NCBI GenBank assembly: GCA_002337455.1
Contig: DDGC01000029.1
Coordinates: 1-64,000, forward strand
Reading direction: 5' to 3'
DNA from: Rhizobiales bacterium UBA1912
GTDB taxonomy: Bacteria; Pseudomonadota; Alphaproteobacteria; Rhizobiales; Devosiaceae
Length of the DNA stretch: 64,000 nucleotides
Shown: piece by piece, positions 30,410 through 38,848 of the stretch
Numbering within the stretch: the stretch's first letter is position 1
Layout of the letters: each line of letters begins with the position of its first letter
Made by a program: the position numbers and the translations under genes
Notes under the pieces: generated by a model
Told to the model about the DNA's origin: nothing
Database searches by the model: none
The model's input: only the letters and a program-made list of their open reading frames with translations

Positions 30410-30513
30410 AGTGCTTCCAGGATAAGTGGGTACCACTTATCCGGTTCGGAAGCGCGACAAAACTAAGACTTAGAGCAATTGAAGCGATTCGAAGAAACGC
30501 TGAAATGCTCTAG
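30406..30513. repeat. RIME-like palindromic repeat filling a convergent gene junction
   Basis: The 108-bp element runs from CTAGAGTGCTTCCAGGATAAG to GAAATGCTCTAG and contains the inner palindrome GGATAAGTGGGTACCACTTATCC. It occupies exactly the gap between two convergent genes. Its left TAG is the stop of the plus-strand flavoprotein gene and its right CTA is the stop of the minus-strand gene. Related copies are at 15708-15742 and, inverted, at 34558-34627. Confidence 0.8.
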
Positions 30514-31748
30514 CCCTGCGCGGTCCGGCGCTCGGCGCCATCACGGGCCCGGCGCAAAATATCGGCATACTCGGGGTTGAAGCGGATCTCGGCCATCTTG
30601 ATCCCGGCGTCCAGCCGCTCACGCGCTGCCGGATCGGCAGGCTGGGCGCGATACATGTCGAGCGCCCGGCCCACGAGCACCTCGACAGTCTGCCCCGTAT
30701 CGGCCCATGCCTGATCGAGCAGAGCGTTAACGGCGAGAGAATCGCGCGATTTCCTGACCGCTATCAGCAGATAGAGCCCATTGAGCGCGGCCAGCACCTG
30801 ATCGGGGTCGACCTTGTCGTTGCCATCGCGCGGGCGCCGCAACGCCTGGGTGACGTTGATGGTGATTTCCTTCATCGGCCGCTCGAGCCGCTCGGACAAC
30901 CGCGCGGTAAGGTCGGTCATGATCGTCCCCCACAGCGAGCGCCGCTCGATTTCCAGATTGTAATTTATGGCGCGCATCAGCCTGTGAAACCGGTCGATCG
31001 CCTTGCATGAAAAATCGATGTCGGAGAACAGATTGGGCTGGCTGGCCAATCTGCCGATCTGGCTTTGCGCGTGGCTCAGAACCGCCTCGACCAGCGCGCC
31101 ATAACCGGCATTGGTGATCCGCGTTTCGGTGTTGCCGCCGGCGATGGCCACTGCCGCCGCCATTACGCGGCTGGGGTTGGCCATGTGCCCCACCATCGCC
31201 TGCATCCAGAGCGCGCGGGTCAAGGGATTGGTGATGGAAATGGACTGCAGTGCCGTAACCAGCGCCGCCTCATCGGAAATCGAACCGACAGCGACGCCGA
31301 ATTTCCCCGCCTGAACGAGAAGCGGGCGCCGGCGCATGGCCATGATGACCGGTGCAAGGCGCTGGCGCGCCTCCTCGCCACCCATCTGGATCGAGTTGCG
31401 GCGCTCGAGTTCGCGGTCGTCCTTTTCGGCGGCCGCGTTGGCCTTGAGCCGTTCGAGAATTTCGGGAAGCAGCAGGTCGAAGGCGGCCGCTGCGTCAGCG
31501 CCTGAATCGACAGCGTCAGCCAGCCGGGCAGCCTCATCGCCCGCGATGTCGCGCGCCATCCAGGTCCAGATCTTGCCGGCCGTCTCGCGTTCGATGGCAC
31601 CGGCAAATCCGTGATGGACCGGGGGATCGACCAGAACGCCGGCCAGCGCTTCGAGAAATGCGTCCTTGCCCGAATCGGCGCCACGCTTAACGCCCGTGCC
31701 GCCAAGCGGCTGGTCCTTTACGCCGGGAAATGTATCGGGAAGAGCCAT
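30510..31748 (-). CDS. conserved-type hypothetical protein, 412 residues
   Basis: I do not recognise a family. The protein is soluble, with no signal peptide or membrane segment, and looks mostly helical, rich in Ala, Arg and Leu. A charged stretch (about 103-125, AAAEKDDRELERRNS) may be a helical linker. Codon use and length indicate a real gene. It lies alone on the minus strand, with a terminator and a lipoprotein gene upstream, and a repeat that supplies its stop downstream. Nothing in the neighbourhood fixes its role. Confidence 0.75.
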   Translation of the reverse strand: MALPDTFPGVKDQPLGGTGVKRGADSGKDAFLEALAGVLVDPPVHHGFAGAIERETAGKIWTWMARDIAGDEAARLADAVDSGADAAAAFDLLLPEILERLKANAAAEKDDRELERRNSIQMGGEEARQRLAPVIMAMRRRPLLVQAGKFGVAVGSISDEAALVTALQSISITNPLTRALWMQAMVGHMANPSRVMAAAVAIAGGNTETRITNAGYGALVEAVLSHAQSQIGRLASQPNLFSDIDFSCKAIDRFHRLMRAINYNLEIERRSLWGTIMTDLTARLSERLERPMKEITINVTQALRRPRDGNDKVDPDQVLAALNGLYLLIAVRKSRDSLAVNALLDQAWADTGQTVEVLVGRALDMYRAQPADPAARERLDAGIKMAEIRFNPEYADILRRARDGAERRTAQG

Positions 31749-31830
31749 GAAATCCTGTAACCGGTGCGCAAAGTGAGGGACCGAACGCCAACCCTATCGG
31801 CAACGGGCTAAAAAAACCTTTCAAGGCGTT

Positions 31831-31860
31831 AAAAAAAGGGTGCCGCCAGCGGCGACACCC
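31831..31860 (-). terminator. intrinsic terminator after lipoprotein gene
   Basis: On the minus strand the arms GGGTGTCGCC and GGCGGCACCC pair with one mismatch around a 3-base loop (31838-31860) and are followed by seven T residues (31837-31831). It lies 33 bp beyond the stop of the lipoprotein gene at 31893. Confidence 0.85.
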
Positions 31861-31892
31861 GTCAATCGTTTTCACTCGGATGAGGAAAACCC

Positions 31893-32363
31893 TTAGGCAG
31901 TAACGCCCCAGGCGCCGTCGACCTCGCGGCAGGCCTGGCCGGATCGTGTGTAGGTCTGCCCGCTCACGGTTACGCGGTGCGAAAATTCGCGGCAATCGAG
32001 ATTGTTGACCCGCACGTAGGGGCCGACGGAAACCTGTCCGGTTGCGCCGCCCGAAGACCATGTGCGTGGAGCACCGGGGCGCCCGAACTGCAGGGCATAG
32101 AACTGCGCGTCGTTGGCTGCCGAGCGCTGGGCCGGCGTCAGCTGACCGAGAATGGCGCCATCGATATATTCGTAGCTGCCTGGCTCAAGACGCGCCTGCT
32201 GGATGGGCGTCGAGTCGGTCGGGGTCACCACATCAGGGGTTGGGTTGGTCAGGACCGTCGGCTGCGGCATCACCGGCTGGGTCGTCTGGAAATTTGCCGT
32301 ACGCGTACAACCGGCAACCACCAGAGCCAGCGAAACAAGCGTAATCGCCCTCAACATTTTCAT
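31893..32363 (-). CDS. outer-membrane lipoprotein, 17-kDa surface antigen-like
   Basis: The 156-residue protein has a lipoprotein signal ending VVAGC, so it is cut before the cysteine and lipidated. A Thr/Pro-rich linker follows (about 25-60), then a domain with DCREFSHRVTVSG and GQACREVDGAWGV, a pattern shared with the RT0821/17-kDa surface antigen type of rhizobial lipoproteins. AAAGGT lies upstream of the first ATG. Function in the envelope is unknown. It is followed by a strong terminator and is likely monocistronic. Confidence 0.85.
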   Translation of the reverse strand: MKMLRAITLVSLALVVAGCTRTANFQTTQPVMPQPTVLTNPTPDVVTPTDSTPIQQARLEPGSYEYIDGAILGQLTPAQRSAANDAQFYALQFGRPGAPRTWSSGGATGQVSVGPYVRVNNLDCREFSHRVTVSGQTYTRSGQACREVDGAWGVTA

Positions 32364-32449
32364 TGCGCAATACCTTTCGTAGCGGCCCCATTCGGCCCTT
32401 AATGTCTATCTCAGCCAATACGGCCAAATTGCGGTTTGCCGCCGCGGGT

Positions 32450-33817
32450 TCAAGTCTGTTGCCGCGCCTGGCGCGCAGCGGGAAGCCGAAGTGTTGCCCG
32501 AAGGCCACCCAGATCCGAGCGTGTCAGTGTCAAATCTCCCCCATAGATATCGACGAGTTCCTTGACGATATCGAGTCCCAGCCCACTCCCCGGCGTTTTT
32601 TCATCGAGCCTGACCCCGCGGCGCAACACTTGCTCGGCCTCGGCCTCGGTCAGACCCGGTCCATTGTCTTCAACGACGATCTCGACGCTCCGGTTCCCTG
32701 AAACACTGGCTTCACGCGCCGAAAGTCGAACTTCCGAACCTGCCCATTTGCAGCCATTGTCCAGGAGGTTGCCGGCCATTTCTTCGAGATCGCCCTCGTC
32801 GCCTCGGAACCAGGGCACGTTGGGTGGCAGGTCTATAGCGACGTCGCATTGCTTGTTGAGCTTGCCCATCACGCGCCCGAGCCGTTCGAGGACGGCCCGC
32901 GTATCGGCCCTCTTGCCCACCACGCTGGATCGCGCCGCCAGCCGGGCCTTGTCGAGATAGGTAGAGACGATGCGGCTCATATTGTCTGTCTCGTGCAGCA
33001 CCGCCCTGGCCAGCGCGGTCCTTTTCCCATCGGCCTCGTTGCGCAGCACGGCGAGCGGCGTTTTCAGACCGTGGGCGAGATTGCCCACCTGGGCGCGCGA
33101 GCGTTCGATGATCTGGGTGTTGGAGCGCAGGAGTTCGTTGAGTTCGTCGGCCAGCGGCGCGATTTCCTGCGGAAATGTGCCTTCGACGCTGGGCTTGTCG
33201 CCTTCGCGCACTGCCTCGATAGCCTCGCGCAACCGTCCGATCGGCCGCAACGCAAAGCGCGCGATCATGCCGCTCATTGTCGCAAGGATCAGCGCCACGA
33301 CGGCCAGGACGATGATCGCCTGCCCGCGAAACGCGGCGGCGCGGACTTCGACGTCCGAGTAGTTACCCGTCACGGTTATCAGGTAGCGCCCAAGGTCCTC
33401 CAGCGTCACCCAGCGCTCCACGGCTCGCAGCGTCTGGTCGCCATAGTCGTCGGCAATCATGCCCGAGCGGGTTCCGGATGCATTGAAGGCGCCGTCCAGA
33501 TCGGGCAGCACGGTGCCAACCATGGAGGGGGAAAAATTGACCAGCGTTCCCGCCTCGTTGCGGATCTGCCAGTACCAGCCGGATGTGGGACGCGAAAACC
33601 GCGTGTCGGCCAGCCCGATGTCATTGGACGCTGCCGAGTCGAGCTCGAGAGTCTGCCCGACCAGCGACGAAATCTGCAGGTCGAGGCTCTCGGTCAGATC
33701 CCTGTCGAGGGCTTCGGAATAGAGTTCGGTCAAAAGAAACGCCGTCGCGACCAGCGCGACGATCAGCCAACCCGCCGAAAGCCAGAACAGCCGAAAAGCA
33801 ATCGAGCCCTTATTCAT
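32450..33817 (-). CDS. feuQ: FeuQ-like sensor histidine kinase
   Basis: The 455-residue kinase has helices at about 11-31 and 168-187 around a periplasmic sensor of about 135 residues, a HAMP segment, and a transmitter with about H249 in NLAHGLKTPLAVL and ATP-binding boxes NLLDNGCKWAG, DNGPGLTEAEA and GSGLGLDIV. The HGLKTPL form and the PhoQ-like layout match FeuQ, which in Sinorhizobium senses osmotic conditions and controls cyclic glucan export. It follows the regulator gene by 59 bp on the same strand. Assignment of the symbol is by similarity and gene context. Confidence 0.85.
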   Translation of the reverse strand: MNKGSIAFRLFWLSAGWLIVALVATAFLLTELYSEALDRDLTESLDLQISSLVGQTLELDSAASNDIGLADTRFSRPTSGWYWQIRNEAGTLVNFSPSMVGTVLPDLDGAFNASGTRSGMIADDYGDQTLRAVERWVTLEDLGRYLITVTGNYSDVEVRAAAFRGQAIIVLAVVALILATMSGMIARFALRPIGRLREAIEAVREGDKPSVEGTFPQEIAPLADELNELLRSNTQIIERSRAQVGNLAHGLKTPLAVLRNEADGKRTALARAVLHETDNMSRIVSTYLDKARLAARSSVVGKRADTRAVLERLGRVMGKLNKQCDVAIDLPPNVPWFRGDEGDLEEMAGNLLDNGCKWAGSEVRLSAREASVSGNRSVEIVVEDNGPGLTEAEAEQVLRRGVRLDEKTPGSGLGLDIVKELVDIYGGDLTLTRSDLGGLRATLRLPAARQARQQT

Positions 33818-33876
33818 GGGAGCAGGTCCAGGAGAAATCGAGCCGTGTCTGGATTTCGCAGAAAGCCGGACACAAC

Positions 33877-34536
33877 TCAGTCTGCCAGGATCTGGTAGCC
33901 GAGCCCGCGGATCGTCTGGATCAGTTCCTCAGGCAACTTCTTGCGCAATCTGCCAACAAACACCTCGATCGTATTGGAATCGCGGTCGAAATCCTGATCG
34001 TAAAGGTGCTCAGTCAATTCGGTGCGCGAGATGACCTTGCCCTTGTGCATCATGAGATACGACAAAAGCCGGAATTCATGGCTGGTGAGCTTGATGGCCT
34101 GTCCGTCCACGGTCACCCGGCCCGCCTTGGTGTCGAGCCGCACGTTGCCTGCAGTAATCTCGTTGGACGCATGGCCCGCCGCCCGGCGCACCAGCGCGCG
34201 CAACCGCGCCAGCACTTCTTCCATATGGAACGGCTTGGCCACATAGTCGTCGGCGCCAGCATCGATGCCCTGCACCTTGTCGCTCCAGCGGTCGCGCGCC
34301 GTCAGCAACAGCACCGGCATCATGCGGTTTTCGCGCCGCCAGGCTTCGAGCACCGAAATCCCGTCCATTCGCGGCAGCCCGATATCGAGCACCACGGCGT
34401 CATAGGGCTCCGTATCGCCGAGAAAGTGCCCTTCCTCGCCATCGGTGGCGCTGTCGCAGACATAACCGGCGTCGGTCAGCGCTTCGCAAATCTGCCTGTT
34501 GAGGTTTTCGTCGTCTTCGACAACAAGAATCCGCAT
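33877..34536 (-). CDS. feuP: FeuP-like response regulator
   Basis: The 219-residue OmpR/PhoP-type regulator has phospho-acceptor D51 in VVLDIGLPRMDG, the lysine in YVAKPFHMEE, and a winged helix with HEFRLLSYLMMHKGKVISR. The stretch DGEEGHFLGDTEPYDAV is characteristic of the FeuP group in rhizobia. GGCGGGACC precedes the ATG. It is the first gene of the feuP-feuQ pair and lies downstream of a small periplasmic protein gene, which in Sinorhizobium (FeuN) restrains the kinase. A RIME-like repeat lies between them. Confidence 0.87.
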   Translation of the reverse strand: MRILVVEDDENLNRQICEALTDAGYVCDSATDGEEGHFLGDTEPYDAVVLDIGLPRMDGISVLEAWRRENRMMPVLLLTARDRWSDKVQGIDAGADDYVAKPFHMEEVLARLRALVRRAAGHASNEITAGNVRLDTKAGRVTVDGQAIKLTSHEFRLLSYLMMHKGKVISRTELTEHLYDQDFDRDSNTIEVFVGRLRKKLPEELIQTIRGLGYQILAD

Positions 34537-34557
34537 GGTCCCGCCCCGCCTGCGTTT

Positions 34558-34627
34558 GGTCTAGGTCTTTGTTTTATCGCCCGTCCGAACCGATAAAGTG
34601 ACGTCCACCTTATCTGGACACGCTCTA
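34558..34627. repeat. RIME-like repeat, inverted copy
   Basis: Read on the minus strand it runs TAGAGCGTGTCCAGATAAGG, then a diverged palindrome, GGTTCGGACGGGCGATAAAAC and a final GACCTAGACC. This aligns along its length with the element at 30406 (TAGAGTGCTTCCAGGATAAG, GGTTCGGAAGCGCGACAAAAC, GACTTAGAGC). Its first TAG is the stop of the minus-strand gene at 34625-34924. Confidence 0.75.
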
Positions 34628-34924
34628 TTGTGCATTCAACGTCAGATTGCGTGCCTGTCCCGAGGTTTCGAGCACCGCAAGCACATAGACCAGCGCCCCG
34701 CTCTGCTCGCAGACCTTGACGCTCAGCACTTCGGTCGAAGGGTCGATCCCCTCGCGCGACAGCACCGCCGCCACCGGCTGGATGCGCCCTTCGGCAAGCG
34801 CTGACTGGATGGTCGAATTGTCCCAGCACACTTCCTGCGCCGCAACGGGCAAGGCGCCCAGAGGGAGAGAAAGGCTTAAAGCCAGGGCCAGCGATGTGAG
34901 TCGGGACGTGAAAGCGTTTTTCAT
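34625..34924 (-). CDS. small periplasmic PepSY-like protein upstream of feuPQ (FeuN-like candidate)
   Basis: The 99-residue product has a clear signal peptide (ending PVAAQ) and a mature part of about 69 residues with two cysteines, C33 and C72, that could pair. The pattern with SREGIDPSTEVLSVKVCE resembles PepSY-like small domains. Its position just ahead of feuP is where Sinorhizobium carries feuN, whose periplasmic product restrains FeuQ; I infer a similar role from position, size and export signal only. The stop codon comes from the adjacent repeat. Confidence 0.75.
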   Translation of the reverse strand: MKNAFTSRLTSLALALSLSLPLGALPVAAQEVCWDNSTIQSALAEGRIQPVAAVLSREGIDPSTEVLSVKVCEQSGALVYVLAVLETSGQARNLTLNAQ

Positions 34925-35028
34925 GCCCCGACTATTACCGCCACTTTGCTGAACTGCAAATGAATGGTTGGGCCAAAATGTGGCAGCGGGGCGCGCGCGC
35001 CATTGCCGCGCCCCAACTGGCCGGGTGC

Positions 35029-35778
35029 TTAGACCTTGCCCAGATCGGTTTTCAGTCCGCGCCGCAGGAAGATCACGGCAAGCGCCTCCATCACCATCTG
35101 CGGCCCGGAATAGTCCCCGAGCATCGGAATATCGAAACCGAAACTCTGAGCGATACCGACAACCAGCATCAGCGCACCCACGATATAGGTCTTGTAGCCG
35201 TCAAAAACGTTCATATCATTGATATCCTTTGTGGTTTGGAAAGGCGGTTGCAGCGCGATGGCCGCCAGTGCCGTCGCGCGAATATCAGTGACGCGGCGGG
35301 TCCAGCCGCGCCCGAAACTGGCCCATGTGGCAAGCCGTTGCAGGAACCCCATGCGCTGGTCGCACAGCGCTTCGACAAGGGCTCGAGGATCGCGCATTTG
35401 CACCGCCGCGAGCGTCAACGGCCCGATGAACCCGTCCTGCACCACGCCAACCAGCGCCTGCAGCACCCGGACCGCGCGGTCGGGCCCGGAATTGACCGCG
35501 TAGTCGAACACCGCCAGATCGACACCTGCCGGAAGCGCCCCCGCCCTGCAGCGCTCCCAATAGAGCGCCTTGTAAATGGTCGACGCCTCGGCGCGCGGAA
35601 GCGCCTTCACTTCGGCTTTCGGCAGGTCCCACCACGGGTCGATGCCACGCCAACGGGCCAGCGTCTTGTGGGTGATCCCCATATTGGTCGCCCCGCCCGG
35701 ATCGGACGGATGGTCGGCATAACCGCCCTCGTGCTCCAAAATCTTGGCAAGGCAAAGCGTCCAGCGCGAAGCCGGCAT
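35029..35778 (-). CDS. phage/GTA-type lysozyme, GH108 family with C-terminal membrane segment
   Basis: The protein of about 249 residues opens with the GH108 catalytic motif EHEGGYADHPSDPGGATNMG (catalytic E17), followed by a PG-binding region with the DGFIGPLTLAAV motif. A hydrophobic helix lies near the C-terminus (about 198-215), so it may be anchored in the membrane. The start at 35778 has GGGAGA at good spacing; a start at 35832 would add 18 unlikely residues. Lysozymes of this type release phage or GTA particles by cutting peptidoglycan. It is the last recognisable gene of the decayed GTA cluster on the minus strand. Confidence 0.87.
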   Translation of the reverse strand: MPASRWTLCLAKILEHEGGYADHPSDPGGATNMGITHKTLARWRGIDPWWDLPKAEVKALPRAEASTIYKALYWERCRAGALPAGVDLAVFDYAVNSGPDRAVRVLQALVGVVQDGFIGPLTLAAVQMRDPRALVEALCDQRMGFLQRLATWASFGRGWTRRVTDIRATALAAIALQPPFQTTKDINDMNVFDGYKTYIVGALMLVVGIAQSFGFDIPMLGDYSGPQMVMEALAVIFLRRGLKTDLGKV

Positions 35779-36096
35779 GATCGTTCTCCCTATTGAATCA
35801 AAGAGTTGTACGCGAGGGATCCCTTCCCACACCCGTCACCCCGGCTCCCCGCTTCCGCGGGGACAGGCTGAGCCGGGGCCCAGTACACTCGGTGTTCGCG
35901 ATGGAATGGCAGCGCTGTCGGTTACTGGATCCCGGGTCTTCGCCCGGGATGACGACGGAGGAGCGGACAGGCGTGGCCGGAACCACTGCCGTTGCCTTCA
36001 TTGCCAACACTGCCACGCCCACAACCGTCATCCCGGACTTGATCCGGGATCCAGTAAACGGCGAGGCCTGCGATCCTTGGCACTGCCCTGCAAAAA
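35779..36096. repeat. intergenic region with inverted repeat units
   Basis: No gene is supported in these 318 bp. They hold repeat units common in alphaproteobacterial intergenic DNA. One unit at 35923-35954 (TACTGGATCCCGG...CGGGATGACG) is repeated in inverse orientation at 36024-36056 (CCGTCATCCCGG...ATCCAGTA). A further GTCACCCCGGCTC / GAGCCGGGG hairpin lies at about 35837-35880. Related units occur at 46275-46306 and 55705-55734. Confidence 0.7.
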
Positions 36097-37041
36097 TCAG
36101 CTATTGTCGGAAAACGACAGTTCGATCCAGTCGCTGCCGCGCCTGACCAGCATCAGGGCGTCCTCGAAGGCGTCGAGAACGCGGTCATTGCCCAGCTTGA
36201 GATTGCCGGTCCCGTCGCGGAAGGTCAGAACGTTCCCTGCCGTCCCCGTCACGATCAGCACCGCCCCGTCGAACCCGCCGGCAATCGTATCGACATCGTC
36301 GGTCGTCCCGCTTTCGGGCGCCGGCACCACATAGCCGGTTTCAGCCGTCAGCACCCCTGCGGCAATCGTGGGAAAGCTCACCGCGCACCCGGCAAAGCTC
36401 GCAAACCGCACGAACCCGGTCGCGGCCTCAAGGCTCATCGCAGTTTTGAAGGCCGCCCCGTCGTCGCTGACCTTGAAGGTAAAATCGTCGCTCCCCGCCA
36501 GCCCCACCTCGGCGCGCCCCGACCAGCCCGATTGGAAGATCAGCGTGGCGCTGTCAGCTTCGCCCTCCTTGTTGAGCGTTAGCCGCACATTGCCATTGCC
36601 GCCCTCCCCATCGGGGATCGCGGTGAACAGCGCCGCTTCGGAGCGCACGGCCAGCCGGTTGGTCGCGTCGGGGTTCGTTCCGATCCCCAGCCCCGCCACG
36701 CCGTTGAACAACGGTACCCAGCTTCCGGCCCGAAACATCGCCGGCTGCGCGCCGCCGATGTCCCAGCCCAGCCAGCCCTCGGCCGGTTGGGCAAAGCGCC
36801 ACCCGCCGTCGCTCCAGGCCGCGACCTCCCCGCCATGGCCCTCCCACGCGCCAGTCGCCGCCGCCCCGATGCCGTAGGTATCGCCCGCTCCGGGCTCGGC
36901 CGGCGGATCAATCACCGCCAGCCCCTCAAGCCGGATCTGCACCAGCGCATCGAGCAACAGCAGAGCCTCATTGTGGGTCACGTGCTTTTGCGCCTGCTCG
37001 GAGGCGATCAGCGGCAGGTCGAGCCGCGCCGTCGAACTCAT
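36097..37041 (-). CDS. DUF2793 phage/GTA structural protein
   Basis: The protein of about 314 residues begins MSSTARLDLPLIASEQAQKH, a hallmark of DUF2793, followed by VTHNEALLLLDALVQ and the GDTYGIGAAATGAWEGH region. Members lie at the tail end of GTA and prophage structural clusters and are probably fibre or host-contact proteins. Residues after about 120 are beta-rich and end in a pattern like FRDGTGNLKLG. Its ATG overlaps the TGA of the upstream tail gene, so it would be translated with it. A longer reading to 37164 has no ribosome site. Confidence 0.87.
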   Translation of the reverse strand: MSSTARLDLPLIASEQAQKHVTHNEALLLLDALVQIRLEGLAVIDPPAEPGAGDTYGIGAAATGAWEGHGGEVAAWSDGGWRFAQPAEGWLGWDIGGAQPAMFRAGSWVPLFNGVAGLGIGTNPDATNRLAVRSEAALFTAIPDGEGGNGNVRLTLNKEGEADSATLIFQSGWSGRAEVGLAGSDDFTFKVSDDGAAFKTAMSLEAATGFVRFASFAGCAVSFPTIAAGVLTAETGYVVPAPESGTTDDVDTIAGGFDGAVLIVTGTAGNVLTFRDGTGNLKLGNDRVLDAFEDALMLVRRGSDWIELSFSDNS

Positions 37042-38638
37042 GGGTAAACTCCCTGTGCGGCAAGCCCGGCGCCCAGCACCGGACTGACCTGTTGAATTGT
37101 GAAGGTGAAATCGGACGACGATCCTCCGAAATCGACGGTCTGTTGCGCTTCCGAATAGACCCAACCCGGCGTGCCCACCTCTTCGACGCGAACCAGCGCG
37201 CCGAATATGTGGATGGAAACCCGATACCGCTCGGGCGTCACATCGAGCGGGATGTCGCCATAGGTCCAGCCATTGCCGCCCACCCGGCCCCGCCGCATCC
37301 AGCTCAAAACAATGTCTCCGCTGGCGTCCCGAACGGCCCGCAAATGCACCGGCGCCAGCGGCAACGCCGTCCCGATATCCACATCAACCCCCAGCGCCGC
37401 GCCCTCGGCATCGCGCGGCCCGGCATAAGCGAGCAGCGTCCGCGTATCGCCAAGCGCGCTCTGCGGCACGGCCAGCCGGACGCAAGTGCTGTTCACAATC
37501 ATCACCCGATTGCCCGCCGCCGCAGCATCAACCCGCGTTCCGTCCTGCCCGCGCAACAGCCCGCGCAGCCGATAGGTCGAAACGTCCACCAGCTCGGCGT
37601 TTTCAAACCCGACCAGCTCCCAATGCCCGCCATCGGTTTCCACTGCCAACCGATTGCTCGCCGCCAGCACCGCCTGACGCTCAGCCGAAGCCAGATGCCC
37701 GCCATGTAGCGCCACAACGATTTCACCCGCCCGGTCCCACATCCCGGTCGGCCCCGCCACCAAAGGCTGCTCCAGCGCCCCGAGCGTTCCGCCCCCCGTG
37801 AGCCGCGCCAGCTCGGCTCCCGTTTCGGTATCGCGCAGGCTGATCGGCCCCGGCCAGGGGTCGGACATGGCCGCCGCCACAAGTTCGGTTCCGCCGTCTG
37901 CCGCCGGCAGATGCGCAATGGTGATGACCGGCGTCACGGCAATCGGCGGGCTCACCTGCGGCGTCCGCCGCTCGGGCGCGCTCGTCACCCCGTTTATCGT
38001 TCCCCCATGGGCCGATGCCGCGACCTGCCGGACAGCCCCATCGCGCACCGAACCGATCACGAACGGCCCATCCGCCTGCCCCTCGACCGCCACCATATCG
38101 CCCGCCTCCAGCGCCAGCATCGAAGGCGGCAGCGCAAAGTCCAGCCCATCCTCGCCCCGACGCATGGCGCGCAACAAGGCCTCGGCCACCGCCCCCGCAT
38201 CGGCCGGATCGAGCACCAGCCCCGTTTCCGCCCCCGCATAGCGCTCGCCCCTGGGCGCCACCGCCAGCGCCGTCGCCGTCTGGTAGTCGCGATCCCTGTC
38301 GGAATAACTCAACGTCAGCCGCCCGGCCCGCTCGGCCCAGTCCCCGCGCTTGCGCGAAACGATGGCCCCCTCGCCCGCCGCAAGCTCGTCCCGCGCCAAT
38401 TGGCTCACCGCCCGCGTGTCGCCAGCCCGCCAGACGATCCCCGTCTCCCCGTCGCGCACCGACAGCCCCAGCGCTTCGACCAGCCCGGCCGATGCCTCGC
38501 GCAAACTGGTCACCGCCTCGACCCCCAGCCCATGCACCAGCGGCACGCGCGTATCGATTTTCTCCACCGGCACGCCGAACTCATCAGCCATGGTGGCCAG
38601 AAGCTCCTCGGCACTCGCCGCGCCCAGCCGCCCGTTTT
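37038..38638 (-). pseudogene. GTA tail host-specificity protein (orfg15-like), 5'-truncated
   Basis: About 533 codons correspond to the C-terminal part of the GTA host-specificity protein, with the tail domain pattern RLGAASAEELLATMADEFGV, the block LVLDPADAGAVAEALL...FALPPSMLALEAGDMVAVEG, and the ending MRRGRVGGNGWTYGDIPL. Intact homologues have about 1300 residues, including an N-terminal half and a TIM-barrel domain; all of that is missing. At 38630-38641 the frame joins directly to the front of the prohead protease gene, one base out of register. The first ATG in this fragment is at 38591 without a good ribosome site. It is most likely a deletion remnant. Confidence 0.85.
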
Positions 38639-38848
38639 TAGCCCGAACCGATCCTCGACGATCTCGTCCCAGAGCCCCACCGGCTCCTTTGGATCGTGCT
38701 GAAACAACAGCCGCACCCGGTCGGCGCCCCGCGATTTCAGCGTGTCGCGAAACGCGCCGGGCATCACGATGTCCCCGCCCCCGTCGATCCGTCCGAACAC
38801 CGACGCATAGCCCGAAAACCGCCCATCGGCGTCTATGGCAACGCTCAT
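38639..38848 (-). pseudogene. HK97-type prohead protease (orfg4-like), 3'-truncated
   Basis: Seventy codons match the beginning of a phage/GTA prohead protease: FSGYASVFGRIDGGGDIVMP, GAFRDTL, and the catalytic-region start LFQHDPKEPVGLWDEIVEDR. Full proteins have about 180-200 residues. After residue about 70 the frame leaves the family and continues in nonsense to a stop at 38510, because the DNA has been joined to the tail gene. The ATG overlaps the TGA of the small upstream gene, showing that the 5' side of the operon is undisturbed. Confidence 0.87.
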
